Below, in pieces: positions 42,302-50,906 of a DNA stretch of 64,000 nucleotides. The stretch covers positions 3,560,001-3,624,000 of the forward strand of contig NZ_JAQNDL010000001.1 of assembly GCF_028368995.1 (NCBI RefSeq), given 5' to 3'. Source of the DNA: Nannocystis bainbridge. Lineage in GTDB: Bacteria; Myxococcota_A; Polyangia; Nannocystales; Nannocystaceae. Every line of letters begins with the position of its first letter. Within the stretch, counting starts at the first letter, position 1. The notes below the pieces were generated by a model. It was given only the letters and a program-made list of their open reading frames with translations. It was not told the origin of the DNA and did not search any database. The position numbers were made by a program, and so were the translations under genes.

Positions 42302-43567
42302 TCAGCCCGGGTTGCAGAAATACAGGGCCTGGACCTTGCCTGTCTCTTTGAGCATGTCGCAGGCCGCGCCGCACAGCGTGACCTCGGTGTGCGGCACGCT
42401 CCACACGTAGCCGTCCTCGGCGCAGCTGGCGACCTCGGGCACCGGCTGGCCGTCGATCCACACCTCGAACAGCTCCGGCTCACTCGGGGCCGGGTCGACC
42501 GCGATCACGCACGACAGCGTGTCCTTCACGATCTGCTGGATCGCCGCCTGCAGCTCGTTCTGATTGGCGGTCTGGTAGAAGGGCTCGGGGCCGGGCTTGG
42601 GCTTGCCGCCGGCGAGCGCGAGGGTCGACAGTTGCTCGCTGGTGGAGGGGTCGACGTCGATGCCGACCACGTAGGTCGGGATGCCGAAGTCATTGAAGGT
42701 CTCCTCGACGGCGGCCTGGGCCTCGAGGAAGTTCTCGCCCTGGCAGGTGTCGGAGATCTCGCCGTCGGCGACGAGGATGGCGAACCGCTGCAAGCCCGGA
42801 TCGAGGGTCTTGAGGTACTCGTAGCCGCGCTTCAGGCCGGTCTCCATCGGCGTGCCGCCGAGCACCGCGAAGCCGGCCGCCGGGATGCCGGCCAGCACCG
42901 CGGCCGCGTTCATCGCCGCGATCGGGACCTCGACGCCCGGGGTGACCTCGCAGGCGCCGACGTTCACGAACGAGCCGGCGTCGATCTTCGGGTACAGCTT
43001 CACGCCGAAGTGAACCTCCTCGTCGAAGGTCGTCACCACGCCTTCGACGACCTGGTGGAGGCTGGTCCAGCGGGTCACCTCGGCGGTCTGCGGCTTGGCG
43101 TCGTGGTCCCACTTCTCCATCGACATCGAGCCCGACTTGTCGAGGATCAGCAGCACGCTCGGCGGCACTGGCACGACCTCGGTCTCCTCGCTGTCGCAAG
43201 GGATCTTGTCGGGCATGGTGGTGCCGACGCTGGTGCCGCTCGGGTCGCCGGTGGTGGTGGTCGTCGTCGAGGTGCCGGGCTCGGTCGTCGAGGTCGTCGG
43301 CTCCGGGCCGGTGGTCGGCACGACCGGGCCGGTGGTCGTGCCGGAACCGCTGGCGGTCCCGTCCGTCTCTGTCTCTTCGGACATGGTCGAAGAGACAGTC
43401 TCGCCGCCGGTCGGATCGGTGGCCGCGCCGGTGGTGGCGGTGGTCGGCTGGTTGCCGACGGACAGGCCGGAGCTGCTCCCGTTGGAGTCGCCACAGGCGA
43501 GGGGTACGCTCACGAGCGGGAGCAGGAGCGCGAACGCGCGGGCGTTCGAGAGGGCGATCGGCGTCAT
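42302..43567 (-). CDS. VWA-domain lipoprotein (paralogue A)
   Basis: A 421-residue surface lipoprotein (lipobox SVPLACGDS). A Thr/Ser/Gly/Pro linker (about residues 25-125) precedes a von Willebrand A domain with an intact MIDAS: LLILDKSGSMS, later GGTPMETGL and ILVADGEISD. The C-terminal part has ordered cysteines (LSCVIAVDP; ASCAEDGY; LCGAACDML; FCNPG). GGAGG lies 7 bases before the ATG. Closely related to the protein encoded at 59260-60552, sharing the order of all these motifs. A three-box comb element (43368-43399) encodes part of the linker (SSTMSEETETDG) and another pair lies near the 3' end (42339/42353). Confidence 0.87.
   Translation of the reverse strand: MTPIALSNARAFALLLPLVSVPLACGDSNGSSSGLSVGNQPTTATTGAATDPTGGETVSSTMSEETETDGTASGSGTTTGPVVPTTGPEPTTSTTEPGTSTTTTTTGDPSGTSVGTTMPDKIPCDSEETEVVPVPPSVLLILDKSGSMSMEKWDHDAKPQTAEVTRWTSLHQVVEGVVTTFDEEVHFGVKLYPKIDAGSFVNVGACEVTPGVEVPIAAMNAAAVLAGIPAAGFAVLGGTPMETGLKRGYEYLKTLDPGLQRFAILVADGEISDTCQGENFLEAQAAVEETFNDFGIPTYVVGIDVDPSTSEQLSTLALAGGKPKPGPEPFYQTANQNELQAAIQQIVKDTLSCVIAVDPAPSEPELFEVWIDGQPVPEVASCAEDGYVWSVPHTEVTLCGAACDMLKETGKVQALYFCNPG
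43368..43399. repeat. Three-box comb element in a lipoprotein linker
   Basis: TCTG 43368, CATG 43382 and CAGT 43396 at 14-bp steps. The outer arms CTGTCTCTTCG and CGAAGAGACAG form a perfect 11-bp stem around GACATGGT. Confidence 0.78.
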
Positions 43568-43706
43568 GGGCAACCTCCGGGCGGACTCATCATGCGCGAT
43601 AGCGTGACGCTCGGCCACGCCGTTCGCGGGCCTCCAGCACACGCGGCGAGGCCGCGGCGCGGACCCGCGCGTGCGCCGGGGTCCGGGGTCCGATAAGGTG
43701 GTCGGC

Positions 43707-46256
43707 ATGTTGCGGTCGCCGCTCCGCCGCGCCTTCGCGGCGCTCTCGCTCGCCATCCCGCTCGGGTGCACCGACGACACCACCACGACCCTGGCGAGCG
43801 CCAGCGAGGTCACCAGCACGGGGATCGGCACCGACGGCACCGCGACCGACACGGACGGCCCGGTCCCCACCACCGGCGTCGGCACCACGACCACCGGCCC
43901 CGACCCGACCACCGGCCCGGTCCCCACCACCGGCGAGCCGCCGACGACCAGCACCACCGACGCGTCGACCACCACCGGCCCGTTCCCCACCATCAACCAG
44001 CCGCCGGTCGCCCTGGTCGATCACTACGTCACAAAGGCCAAGCAGGCGCTCTCGGTCAGCGCCGCCGAGGGCCTGCTCGCCAACGACTACGACGTCGACG
44101 GCGACCCGCTCACCCTCGTGTCCGCCGACCCGATCACCCCCGGCGGCGCCATGAACACCGCCTTCGTCGACGGCGGCTTCAACTACATGCCGCCCGCCAA
44201 GCTGTGGGGCAGCGACACCTTCCTCTACAAGATCTGGGACGGCAAGGACGGGTTCGCCCAGGCCCCCGCGCGCATCGAAGTGCGCCCGACCTCGATCGAC
44301 CTCGAGTACGTCGCCGACGGCATCGGCGGGTTCGCCATCGACGGCCAGGCGCCGGGCCACTACTCCGGGCGCAGCGTGCACGCCGTCGGCGACCTCGACG
44401 GCGACGGCCTCGCCGAGGTCGCGGTGGCCGCCCGCAACGCCGACGGCAACACCGGCCGCGTCTACGTCGTGCGCGGCAAGGTCGCCGGCGAGTCGGTCGC
44501 GCTCGGCAAGCTCGAGGCGCAGCAGCGCGGCTTCATCATCTATGGCGAGCTGCCCGGTGATTTCGCCGGCACCACGATCGCCGCCGCCGGCGACGTCGAC
44601 GGCGACGGCTTCGCCGACCTGGTGATCGGCGCACCGAAGGCCTCGACCAACGGCACCTCGTCGGGCTCGGCCTACGTGGTGTTCGGCAAGGACAACCTCG
44701 ACGCGGTCTATCTCGATGCGATCGCCTCGGGCGTCGGCGGGTTTGCGATCCTCGGCGAAAAGGCCGGCGACGGGGCCGGGCGCAGCGTCGCCGGCGCGGG
44801 CGACGTCGACGGCGACGGGCTCGCCGACCTCGTCATCGGCGCGTACGGAGCCGACCCCGGCGGCTCGTTCTCCGGCGCGGCCTACGTGGTGTTCGGCCAC
44901 GGCGAGGACAAGCCGACCCTGCTGGCCGACATCAGCGCCGGCGTCGGCGGCGGCTTCGCCATCAACGGCGAGGTCAGCCTCGATTTCGCCGGCTTCGCGG
45001 TCAGCGGCGCCGGCGACGTCGACGGCGATGGCCTCTCGGACATCCTCGTCGGCGCCTACGGCCACGACACCGCGGGCGACAGCGCCGGCCGCACGTACGT
45101 CGTCTACGGCAAGCCCGACCCGCAGGCGGTGCTTCTGACCGACGTCGCCGCCGGTCAGGGCGGGCGCGTGTTCGACGGCGCGAACGCCTACGACAAGTCG
45201 GGCTTCGCGGTCGCGGGCCTCGGCGACGTCGACGGCGACGGCTTCGCCGACCTGGCGATCGGCGCCCCGCTGGCCGACGCCGGCGGCGAGGACAGCGGCC
45301 GCGCCTACGTCGTGTTCGGCGGGCCCGACCTGGTCTCCGGCGCGCTGCCGGACCTCGCCAAGAGCCCGACCGGCTTCACGCTCGCGGGCGTGCAGGGCCG
45401 CGACTACGCCGGCACCTCGGTCGAGCGCGCCGGCGACGTCGACGGCGATGGCCACGACGACGTGCTGGTCGGCGCCCCCGGCTCCAACCCGCACGGCGGC
45501 GACTCCGGCCGCGGCTACGTGGTGTTCGGCGGGCCCGAGGTGCAGAGCACCTCGCTGGCGTGGCTCGAGAACGGCGACGGCGGGTTCTCGCTGGCCGGCG
45601 AGGCGACCGAGGACTACTGCGGGTTTTCGGTCGCGCCCGCCGGCGACGTCAACGGCGACGGCCACGCCGACGTGATCGTCGGCGCCCGCGGCAACGACGG
45701 CAAGGGCGAGGACGCCGGCCGCAGCTACGTGGTGTTCGGCGGCAACTTCAGCGGCGCCTCTCACATGTCCTACGGGCCAGGTCCGGAGAACATCGCCGGC
45801 ACGCCCGCGGGCGAGTCGCTGATCGCCGGCCGCGGCAACGACGTCATCGCGGTCGAGGGCCCCGACGTGGTCTATGCCGGCGCCGGCGACGACGACCTCG
45901 ACTGCGCCGGGACCGATTTTGTCCGCCTCGACGGCGGCGCCGGCCGCGACACGCTGCGCCTCGCCGGCCAGGGCCTCTCCCTCGACCTCACGGTCCGCTC
46001 GGAGCTCGACGTGGTCGACATCGAGGTGGTCGACCTCGGCGACGGCAACACCCTGAAGCTCGAGTGGCGCGACCTCCGGGCCCTGTCCTCCCGCACCCAC
46101 GCGCTGACGGTCGACGGCCAGTCCGGCACCCTCACGGCCGACCTCGGCGGCGCCGGCTTCGTCGACGCCGGGGTCCAGAACGGCTACCAGGTCTACCAGA
46201 GCCCGACGTTCACCCTCCGGGTCGCGCCCGCGATCGCGTCGCAGGTCATCCTCTGA
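43707..46256 (+). CDS. Seven-blade FG-GAP (integrin-like) lipoprotein
   Basis: An 849-residue lipoprotein (signal FAALSLAIPLGC). A Thr/Pro/Gly linker (about residues 25-95) is followed by a cadherin-like/Big_9-type domain (LLANDYDVDGDPLTLVS, about 110-190). Seven FG-GAP units then follow, each with GDxDGDG or GDVNGDG Ca-binding loops and a closing YVV(F/Y)G-type strand; seven is a complete beta-propeller. The end (about 700-849) has RTX-like GNDVIAVEG and GAGDDDLDCAG segments. It is divergent from the VWA lipoprotein (140 bp). A Ca-dependent adhesion role is inferred. A comb pair lies after blade seven (45764/45778). Confidence 0.9.
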   Translation: MLRSPLRRAFAALSLAIPLGCTDDTTTTLASASEVTSTGIGTDGTATDTDGPVPTTGVGTTTTGPDPTTGPVPTTGEPPTTSTTDASTTTGPFPTINQPPVALVDHYVTKAKQALSVSAAEGLLANDYDVDGDPLTLVSADPITPGGAMNTAFVDGGFNYMPPAKLWGSDTFLYKIWDGKDGFAQAPARIEVRPTSIDLEYVADGIGGFAIDGQAPGHYSGRSVHAVGDLDGDGLAEVAVAARNADGNTGRVYVVRGKVAGESVALGKLEAQQRGFIIYGELPGDFAGTTIAAAGDVDGDGFADLVIGAPKASTNGTSSGSAYVVFGKDNLDAVYLDAIASGVGGFAILGEKAGDGAGRSVAGAGDVDGDGLADLVIGAYGADPGGSFSGAAYVVFGHGEDKPTLLADISAGVGGGFAINGEVSLDFAGFAVSGAGDVDGDGLSDILVGAYGHDTAGDSAGRTYVVYGKPDPQAVLLTDVAAGQGGRVFDGANAYDKSGFAVAGLGDVDGDGFADLAIGAPLADAGGEDSGRAYVVFGGPDLVSGALPDLAKSPTGFTLAGVQGRDYAGTSVERAGDVDGDGHDDVLVGAPGSNPHGGDSGRGYVVFGGPEVQSTSLAWLENGDGGFSLAGEATEDYCGFSVAPAGDVNGDGHADVIVGARGNDGKGEDAGRSYVVFGGNFSGASHMSYGPGPENIAGTPAGESLIAGRGNDVIAVEGPDVVYAGAGDDDLDCAGTDFVRLDGGAGRDTLRLAGQGLSLDLTVRSELDVVDIEVVDLGDGNTLKLEWRDLRALSSRTHALTVDGQSGTLTADLGGAGFVDAGVQNGYQVYQSPTFTLRVAPAIASQVIL

Positions 46257-46666
46257 GGTGCACTCGAGAGCATGTCCCGAGGGGCATGCTCTGAGAGACA
46301 TGCCCTTCGGAGCATGCCCGAACAGACATATCATCGAGGCGGCCGCTGCTCGCGTCACGCGACCCGACCGCCCCGACGCGAACGGTCACGCCGCCTCGCG
46401 GCACGAACCATCGGCGCGACGCGGCCCGCTGGCGCTCGCGCCATCGCCTGCCGACGCTCGCCGCCGCCGCTCGTCCGCCGCGATGCGACGCGTCACCGCT
46501 CGCTCCCCGGTCCGCTCCGCAGCGATCGCAACCTCGCGTCACGCTCGACCGCGACGCCGCGCTGAAACGACGCGACCGCACCGCTCGCGCCTATCGCGAC
46601 ACTCGCGGCCGCGTCATCGCTCGCCCGCCGCGCCCGCCCGCGCGGCGAGCCTGCTATCGTCGGCGC
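46257..46666. other. 410-bp gap with a comb array
   Basis: The first 75 bases are a five-box comb array. The remaining 335 bases are G+C rich with many CGCTCGC-like words and no plausible reading frame; no clear promoter for the TIGR03032 gene was found. Confidence 0.55.
46271..46330. repeat. 14-bp comb array, five boxes
   Basis: CATG at 46271, 46285, 46299 and 46313 and CATA at 46327, exactly 14 bp apart. The first pair forms AGAGCATG / CATGCTCT around TCCCGAGGGG; the fourth step begins with CCCTTCGGAG. Confidence 0.88.
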
Positions 46667-47713
46667 ATGGGCGAACGCCTCGAGGTCCTGAGCTCGCGTC
46701 ACTTCCCCGGCCTGCTCGCCGAGCTCGGCGTCAGCCTGGCGTTCACCACCTACCAGGCTGGCAAGCTGTTCCTGCTCGGCAGCGGCGAGCACGGTCGGCT
46801 GTCGCTGTTCGAGCGCACCTTCGCCCGCTGCATGGGCCTGTGCGTCGACGGCGACTCGCTGTGGCTGGCGACGCTCTATCAACTGTGGCGCCTCGACAAC
46901 GCCTTGCCCGCGGGCCAGACCCACGACGGCTACGACCGCCTGTACGTGCCGCGCGTCGCCCACACCACCGGCGACCTCGACGTGCACGATCTGGCGATCG
47001 ATCGCGCCGGCCGCCCGGTGTTCGTCAACACCCTGTTCAGCTGCCTGGCCACCCTGGCCCCGCGCGCCAGCTTCGCCCCGCTGTGGCGCCCGCCGTTCAT
47101 CTCGCGCCTGGCCGCCGAAGACCGCTGCCACCTCAATGGCCTGGCGCTGCAGGACGGCAGCCCTGCGTTCGTCACCGCGGTCGGCCGCAGCGACGTCGCC
47201 GACGGCTGGCGCGACCATCGGCGCGGCGGCGGCGTGGTCCTCGACGTGCGCACCGACGCGGTCGTCGCCGAGGGCCTTTCGATGCCCCACTCGCCGCGGC
47301 TGCACGCCGGCGCGCTGTGGCTGCTCGAGGCCGGCACGGGCTTCCTCGGCAAGCTCGACGCCGCCGGCAAGTTCGAGCCGGTCTGCTTCTGCCCCGGCTA
47401 CGCCCGCGGCCTGTGCTTCGCCGGCCCGTACGCGATCGTCGGCCTTTCGAAGCCTCGCGGCAGCCGCACGTTCGCCGGCCTCGAGCTCGAGACGAACCTG
47501 GCCGCCCGCAACGCAGAGCCCCGCTGCGGCCTTCTGGTCGTCGACACCCGCACCGGCGAGGTGGCCCACTGGCTCCGCCTCGACGGGGTGGTCGAGGAGC
47601 TCTACGACGTGGCGGTCCTGCCCGCGGTCCGCCGCCCGATGGCGCTGGGCCTGATGACGGAGGAGATCCACCGCACGATCACGATCGCCGACCCGGCCCC
47701 GCTGCGCCCGTGA
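46667..47713 (+). CDS. TIGR03032-family protein
   Basis: A 348-residue protein matching the TIGR03032 (DUF4915-type) family throughout: VSLAFTTYQAGKLFLLGSG, ERTFARCMGLCVDGDSLWLA, TTGDLDVHDLAIDRAGRPVF, AAEDRCHLNGLAL, GRSDVADGWRDHRRGGGVV, EGLSMPHSPRLH and DGVVEELYDVAVLPAVRRP. The repeating W-L and G-x-L-W strands suggest a beta-propeller. No signal peptide. The function of the family is unknown; members are often near TPR or secretion genes. It is isolated here, flanked by comb elements on both sides. Confidence 0.92.
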   Translation: MGERLEVLSSRHFPGLLAELGVSLAFTTYQAGKLFLLGSGEHGRLSLFERTFARCMGLCVDGDSLWLATLYQLWRLDNALPAGQTHDGYDRLYVPRVAHTTGDLDVHDLAIDRAGRPVFVNTLFSCLATLAPRASFAPLWRPPFISRLAAEDRCHLNGLALQDGSPAFVTAVGRSDVADGWRDHRRGGGVVLDVRTDAVVAEGLSMPHSPRLHAGALWLLEAGTGFLGKLDAAGKFEPVCFCPGYARGLCFAGPYAIVGLSKPRGSRTFAGLELETNLAARNAEPRCGLLVVDTRTGEVAHWLRLDGVVEELYDVAVLPAVRRPMALGLMTEEIHRTITIADPAPLRP

Positions 47714-47733
47714 TGCGTGTCCGACGAGGAATC

Positions 47734-48002
47734 ACATGTCCCTTCGGACATGTCTGTCGCACCGCGTTCCGCAGCTCGCGGTCGCCGGCTCGCTCGCATC
47801 GTCTTGCGTGTTCGGCAGCGACGGGCCGGTCGCGTCCCGCCACCGAACGGCGAGCGTCGCATCGCCACACGGCCCCGACGGTCCACGCCCTTCGTCACCG
47901 AGGCTGCGAGGAGCGGGCCATTCGCCGCCGTTGACATGACCTCCGAGACGCAACCCGGAGCAACCGTCGGACGACGCACGCCCCCATGTCCCTTCGGACA
48001 TG
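47734..48002. repeat. Two near-identical comb hairpins
   Basis: CATG-N10-CATG at 47734/47748 and at 47985/47999, both with the same inner spacer TCCCTTCGGA, giving CATGTCC / GGACATG stems with loop CTTC. They bound the 297-bp gap between two convergent genes; the rest of the gap shows no gene. Confidence 0.85.
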
Positions 48003-48010
48003 TTCCATCA

Positions 48011-49762
48011 TCACGGCTGCGCGCGTTCGCAGGCCAGCAGCGCCTCGAAAGTCGCCCACGCCTTGCCGCCGCGCGCCTTGAGCCGCCCCGCGAGGACCCG
48101 GTTGGCCAGCGCGCGCACCAGCCGCTCGAGCCGCGCGCTGCGGACCAGCAGCTCCGCGACCTCCGCCTGGACCGCCCCGACTGCGGCCCCCGCCGCCTCG
48201 AACTCCGAGTACGCCGCGCTGCCGGTCAGCGCTGCCTCGATCTCGGCGCGGTGATGCTTCAACGTCGACGCGAAGTCGGGGTGCCACGGATCGTCGAGCA
48301 CAGGGAAGCGCGCCAGCAGCTCGGCCGCCACCGCGCGGTAGGCCGCGTCCTCGCGCTCGCTCGCCGCCCCGAGGCGCCCGTACGCCTCGTCCATCGCTTT
48401 TAATAAAGTTTGTTCGAGGTCGGCGGCGGCCTCGGCCTCGCGGCCCGCGTAGCCGAGCTCCGCCGTCAGCGCGGCGATCACCGCGTCCTCCTCGACCAGC
48501 GCCGCCGGGCGCGACTTCCCGCGGTTCGGCGCCGCCGCCCGCAGCCACCGCTCCGAGGTCGTCGTCGGCACGTCGATCCCCTGCCCGGCGATCCGCGCTC
48601 GCGCGTGCGCCTCGAGCGGCGACACCTTGCCGTCGCCGTCGAGGTCGAGCTGTGCCACTGGCAGCGGTTGACCCGCGCGATCGCGGCCGCGCAGCGCATT
48701 CAAAAAGTGCAGCGCGTAGCCCTCCTGGGCTGCGCGATCGGGGTTCGGATCGCAGCCCGACGCCTCGCGCTCGGCCGTCGCCGCGAACAGCCCGCAGCGC
48801 AGCGTCGCCGCCGGCCCCACCGCCGGCTCGCCCTTTTTAAAAAGGGCATCGGCGAACGCGCCTGAAAAGCAGCTCGTCGCCACGATCTGCACCGGGCGTT
48901 CGCCCGCGTCCAGCGCCTCGGCAAGATCGGCCACCTGCAGCGACGTCTGGCCCCACAGCCCGAGACCGCCGTGGCGCGGCGTCTCGCCGCGCTCGCCGTG
49001 GCCCGCGAGGTACAGCCGCAGCAGCGGCCCCGGCTCGGCGACCGCCTGCTTCACCGCTGCCAGCGCGTTGGCCCGCGTGGCCGCGGCCAGCGGCGACAGC
49101 TGCGTCGGCCGATAGCTCGCCTCCCGCCCGCCTCGCGGCGCGAACAGCTGCGCCAGCCTGGCCAGCAGCGGATCGCCGCGCGCCTCCGCGTCCTCGACCT
49201 GCACCCCGTGGCTGCCCGGCCCGCCCGCGAACAGCAGCGCACCACCTGTCCCGAAGACCTCTTTTGCGAGCAGCAGGTCCTGCTCGATCGACACCTGATT
49301 GAACTCCGGCGTCGCACCGCCGCCGATCGCCAACCAGCGCAGCGAGGGCAGCGGCGCCGGCAGCTCCCCATGCACCGGCCCGACCCCCAACGGCGATGAA
49401 TCACTCCCTCGCGGCACTGCGCCCGCGCCGTCACCCGCCGCATTCGTGCTCGTGATGTCCGGGCTCACCGCGCCCGCGCCGTCACGCGCCGCATTCGTGC
49501 TCGTTATCCCCGCACTCACCGATTCCACGCCCGCCACGCCCAGCCCCGCATCGGCGTGATTCGCCACGCCCACGGTGAGGCTCGAGTGCATCGCGCTGCC
49601 CGCCGCACGCGACCTCGCATCACTCGCCTGCGTCGCAGCCTCGTTCGCGCTCGCCGGGCCTGCATCCGCGGCCGCGCTCGCTGGCGGCGGCGTGCACGAG
49701 CCCATCAGCCCCGCGACCGCCATCGCGGCCACCGCCACCCTGCCTCGCCTCGTCCGGCTCAC
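48011..49762 (-). CDS. Caspase-like (clan CD) lipoprotein with EF-hand
   Basis: A 583-residue putative lipoprotein (MAVAGLMGSCTPP, C23). After an Ala/Gly/Thr linker with a 17-residue duplication (about 85-118), a caspase/legumain-type fold carries the catalytic His in YLAGHGERGE (H255) and Cys in VATSCFSGAF (C298). An EF-hand-like loop follows (DLDGDGKVSPLE, from residue 373), suggesting Ca control. The C-terminal about 180 residues are helical and Arg/Glu-rich. An 18-bp palindrome (48830-48847) encodes FKKG. Peptidase activity on surface or foreign proteins is inferred. Divergent from the MerR gene. Confidence 0.82.
   Translation of the reverse strand: MSRTRRGRVAVAAMAVAGLMGSCTPPPASAAADAGPASANEAATQASDARSRAAGSAMHSSLTVGVANHADAGLGVAGVESVSAGITSTNAARDGAGAVSPDITSTNAAGDGAGAVPRGSDSSPLGVGPVHGELPAPLPSLRWLAIGGGATPEFNQVSIEQDLLLAKEVFGTGGALLFAGGPGSHGVQVEDAEARGDPLLARLAQLFAPRGGREASYRPTQLSPLAAATRANALAAVKQAVAEPGPLLRLYLAGHGERGETPRHGGLGLWGQTSLQVADLAEALDAGERPVQIVATSCFSGAFADALFKKGEPAVGPAATLRCGLFAATAEREASGCDPNPDRAAQEGYALHFLNALRGRDRAGQPLPVAQLDLDGDGKVSPLEAHARARIAGQGIDVPTTTSERWLRAAAPNRGKSRPAALVEEDAVIAALTAELGYAGREAEAAADLEQTLLKAMDEAYGRLGAASEREDAAYRAVAAELLARFPVLDDPWHPDFASTLKHHRAEIEAALTGSAAYSEFEAAGAAVGAVQAEVAELLVRSARLERLVRALANRVLAGRLKARGGKAWATFEALLACERAQP
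48830..48847. repeat. 18-bp perfect palindrome in the caspase-like gene
   Basis: GCCCTTTTTAAAAAGGGC, an A+T-centred perfect palindrome in a roughly 72% G+C coding region. It may simply reflect the LFKKG codons. Confidence 0.6.
49419..49510. repeat. 51-bp tandem duplication in the caspase-like gene
   Basis: Two copies with period 51 (offset 49419 to 49470) encode ITSTNAARDGAGAVSPD and ITSTNAAGDGAGAVPRG. Few substitutions separate them, so the duplication is recent. Confidence 0.82.
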
Positions 49763-49852
49763 GACCCGCCGACGATACGACCTCCCGCGGTCCGGCGAAA
49801 GCCGGCGCCCGGGCGTCTGCGGCGCGAATTCACCGGTTCCCGCGATCCATGC

Positions 49853-49883
49853 TTGACTCTCCAGCTACGGGAGGCTCCACGGT
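49853..49883 (+). promoter_or_regulatory. MerR-type operator/promoter with 19-bp spacer
   Basis: TTGACT at 49853-49858, a 19-base spacer, then CACGGT at 49878-49883. The spacer holds the dyad CTCCAG-CTA-CGGGAG (one mismatch), the geometry that MerR-family activators untwist. The predicted start is at about 49890, the A of the ATG, so the transcript would be leaderless. The -10 is weak. Confidence 0.7.
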
Positions 49884-49889
49884 GTCGCC

Positions 49890-50819
49890 ATGGTGAACGA
49901 GCGAATCACGATCGGCGCGCTCGCGCGTCGGTCGGGCGTGCCGGTCAAGACCCTGCGCTTCTACTCCGACGAGGGGCTCCTGCCGCCCGTCGGGCGGACG
50001 CACAGCGGCTACCGCGTCTACGCCGAGGACGCGATCGTGCGGCTCGACCTGATCCGCACCCTGCGCGAGGCCGGGCTGGCGATCGCCGCCATCAAGGCGA
50101 TCCTCGCCCGCGACATGACCCTGGCCGAGGCCCTGCGCCTGCGGCTCGGCGCCGTCGAGGCCCACATCGCCTCGCTGCAGCACATCGCCGCGGCCCTGCG
50201 CGCCACGCTTCGCTCCGAGCCTGAACCTGCAGACATCCGGAGGTTGAGTACCGTGACCCGAATTACCAGTGACCAACGCAAAGCCATCATCGAGCGCTTC
50301 CACCAGCAGATCTCCGAGGGCGTGCCGATTGACGACACCTGGAAGCGCCAGGTCATGCAGGCGAGCACGCCGACCCTGCCGGAGGTGCCGACGCCCGAGC
50401 AGCTCGACGCGTGGATCGAGCTGACGGAGCTGGTCCAGGACGAGGCGTTCGTCGCGACGATGCGCGCCGCCGCGGCCGAGACCTGGAACTCCGGCTTCGA
50501 CGCCGTCGTGCACCAGCGCGTCAGCCACGAGGCCCACGCGGCCGCCCGCGAGCTCATCGCCCGCGGCGTCGCCCCGACCGACGCCGCCGCCCGCGCCGTC
50601 GTCGACCGCATGGCCGCCGGCCTCGCCGCCGCCCGGGGCGAGCCCGACACGCCCGCCTGGCGCGCCACCCTGCACGAGAAGAGCCGCGGCCACGACCCGC
50701 GCACGACTCGCTACTGGCAGCTCGCCGCCATCCTCAAGGGCGAGCCGCTCCAGGGCGGTCCGGGCGAGGAGTGGCACTGGCTCAACGCCGCCGTCGCCCA
50801 CCAGCTCGCGCCGGACTGA
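49890..50819 (+). CDS. MerR-family transcriptional regulator
   Basis: A 309-residue regulator. The N-terminal winged HTH (ITIGALARRSGVPVKTLRFY, then SDEGLLPP and GYRVYAEDAIVRLDLIRTLR) matches MerR proteins, followed by the dimer helix (about residues 75-115). The effector domain (about 120-309) is large, helical and contains no cysteine pair, so metal sensing is unlikely. It includes AVVHQRVSHEAHAAARELIA and a tryptophan-rich end (RYWQLAAIL; EEWHWLNAAV), suggesting a small-molecule ligand. The MerR-type operator directly upstream indicates autoregulation, and the divergent caspase-like gene could share control. Confidence 0.9.
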   Translation: MVNERITIGALARRSGVPVKTLRFYSDEGLLPPVGRTHSGYRVYAEDAIVRLDLIRTLREAGLAIAAIKAILARDMTLAEALRLRLGAVEAHIASLQHIAAALRATLRSEPEPADIRRLSTVTRITSDQRKAIIERFHQQISEGVPIDDTWKRQVMQASTPTLPEVPTPEQLDAWIELTELVQDEAFVATMRAAAAETWNSGFDAVVHQRVSHEAHAAARELIARGVAPTDAAARAVVDRMAAGLAAARGEPDTPAWRATLHEKSRGHDPRTTRYWQLAAILKGEPLQGGPGEEWHWLNAAVAHQLAPD

Positions 50820-50828
50820 CTCGCGGGA

Positions 50829-50905
50829 CATGTCCGATCGGACATCGACGCCTTCACGCGGCCCTTTCGGCCGCGTGACCGAGCGGACATGTCCTTGAAG
50901 ACATG
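50829..50905. repeat. Comb elements flanking a terminator
   Basis: CATG 50829 with degenerate CATC 50843, and CATG 50888 with CATG 50902, each pair 14 bp apart, on either side of the hairpin at 50855-50877. Confidence 0.72.
50855..50877. terminator. Bidirectional terminator hairpin
   Basis: Perfect 9-bp stem CACGCGGCC / GGCCGCGTG with loop CTTTC, between the convergent MerR and YhhN genes. Confidence 0.65.
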
Positions 50906-50906
50906 C

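Noticed and set aside
48830..48847. 18-bp palindrome as a regulator site
   Set aside because: It lies in mid-gene and is explained by the codons for LFKKG; kept only as a minor repeat feature.
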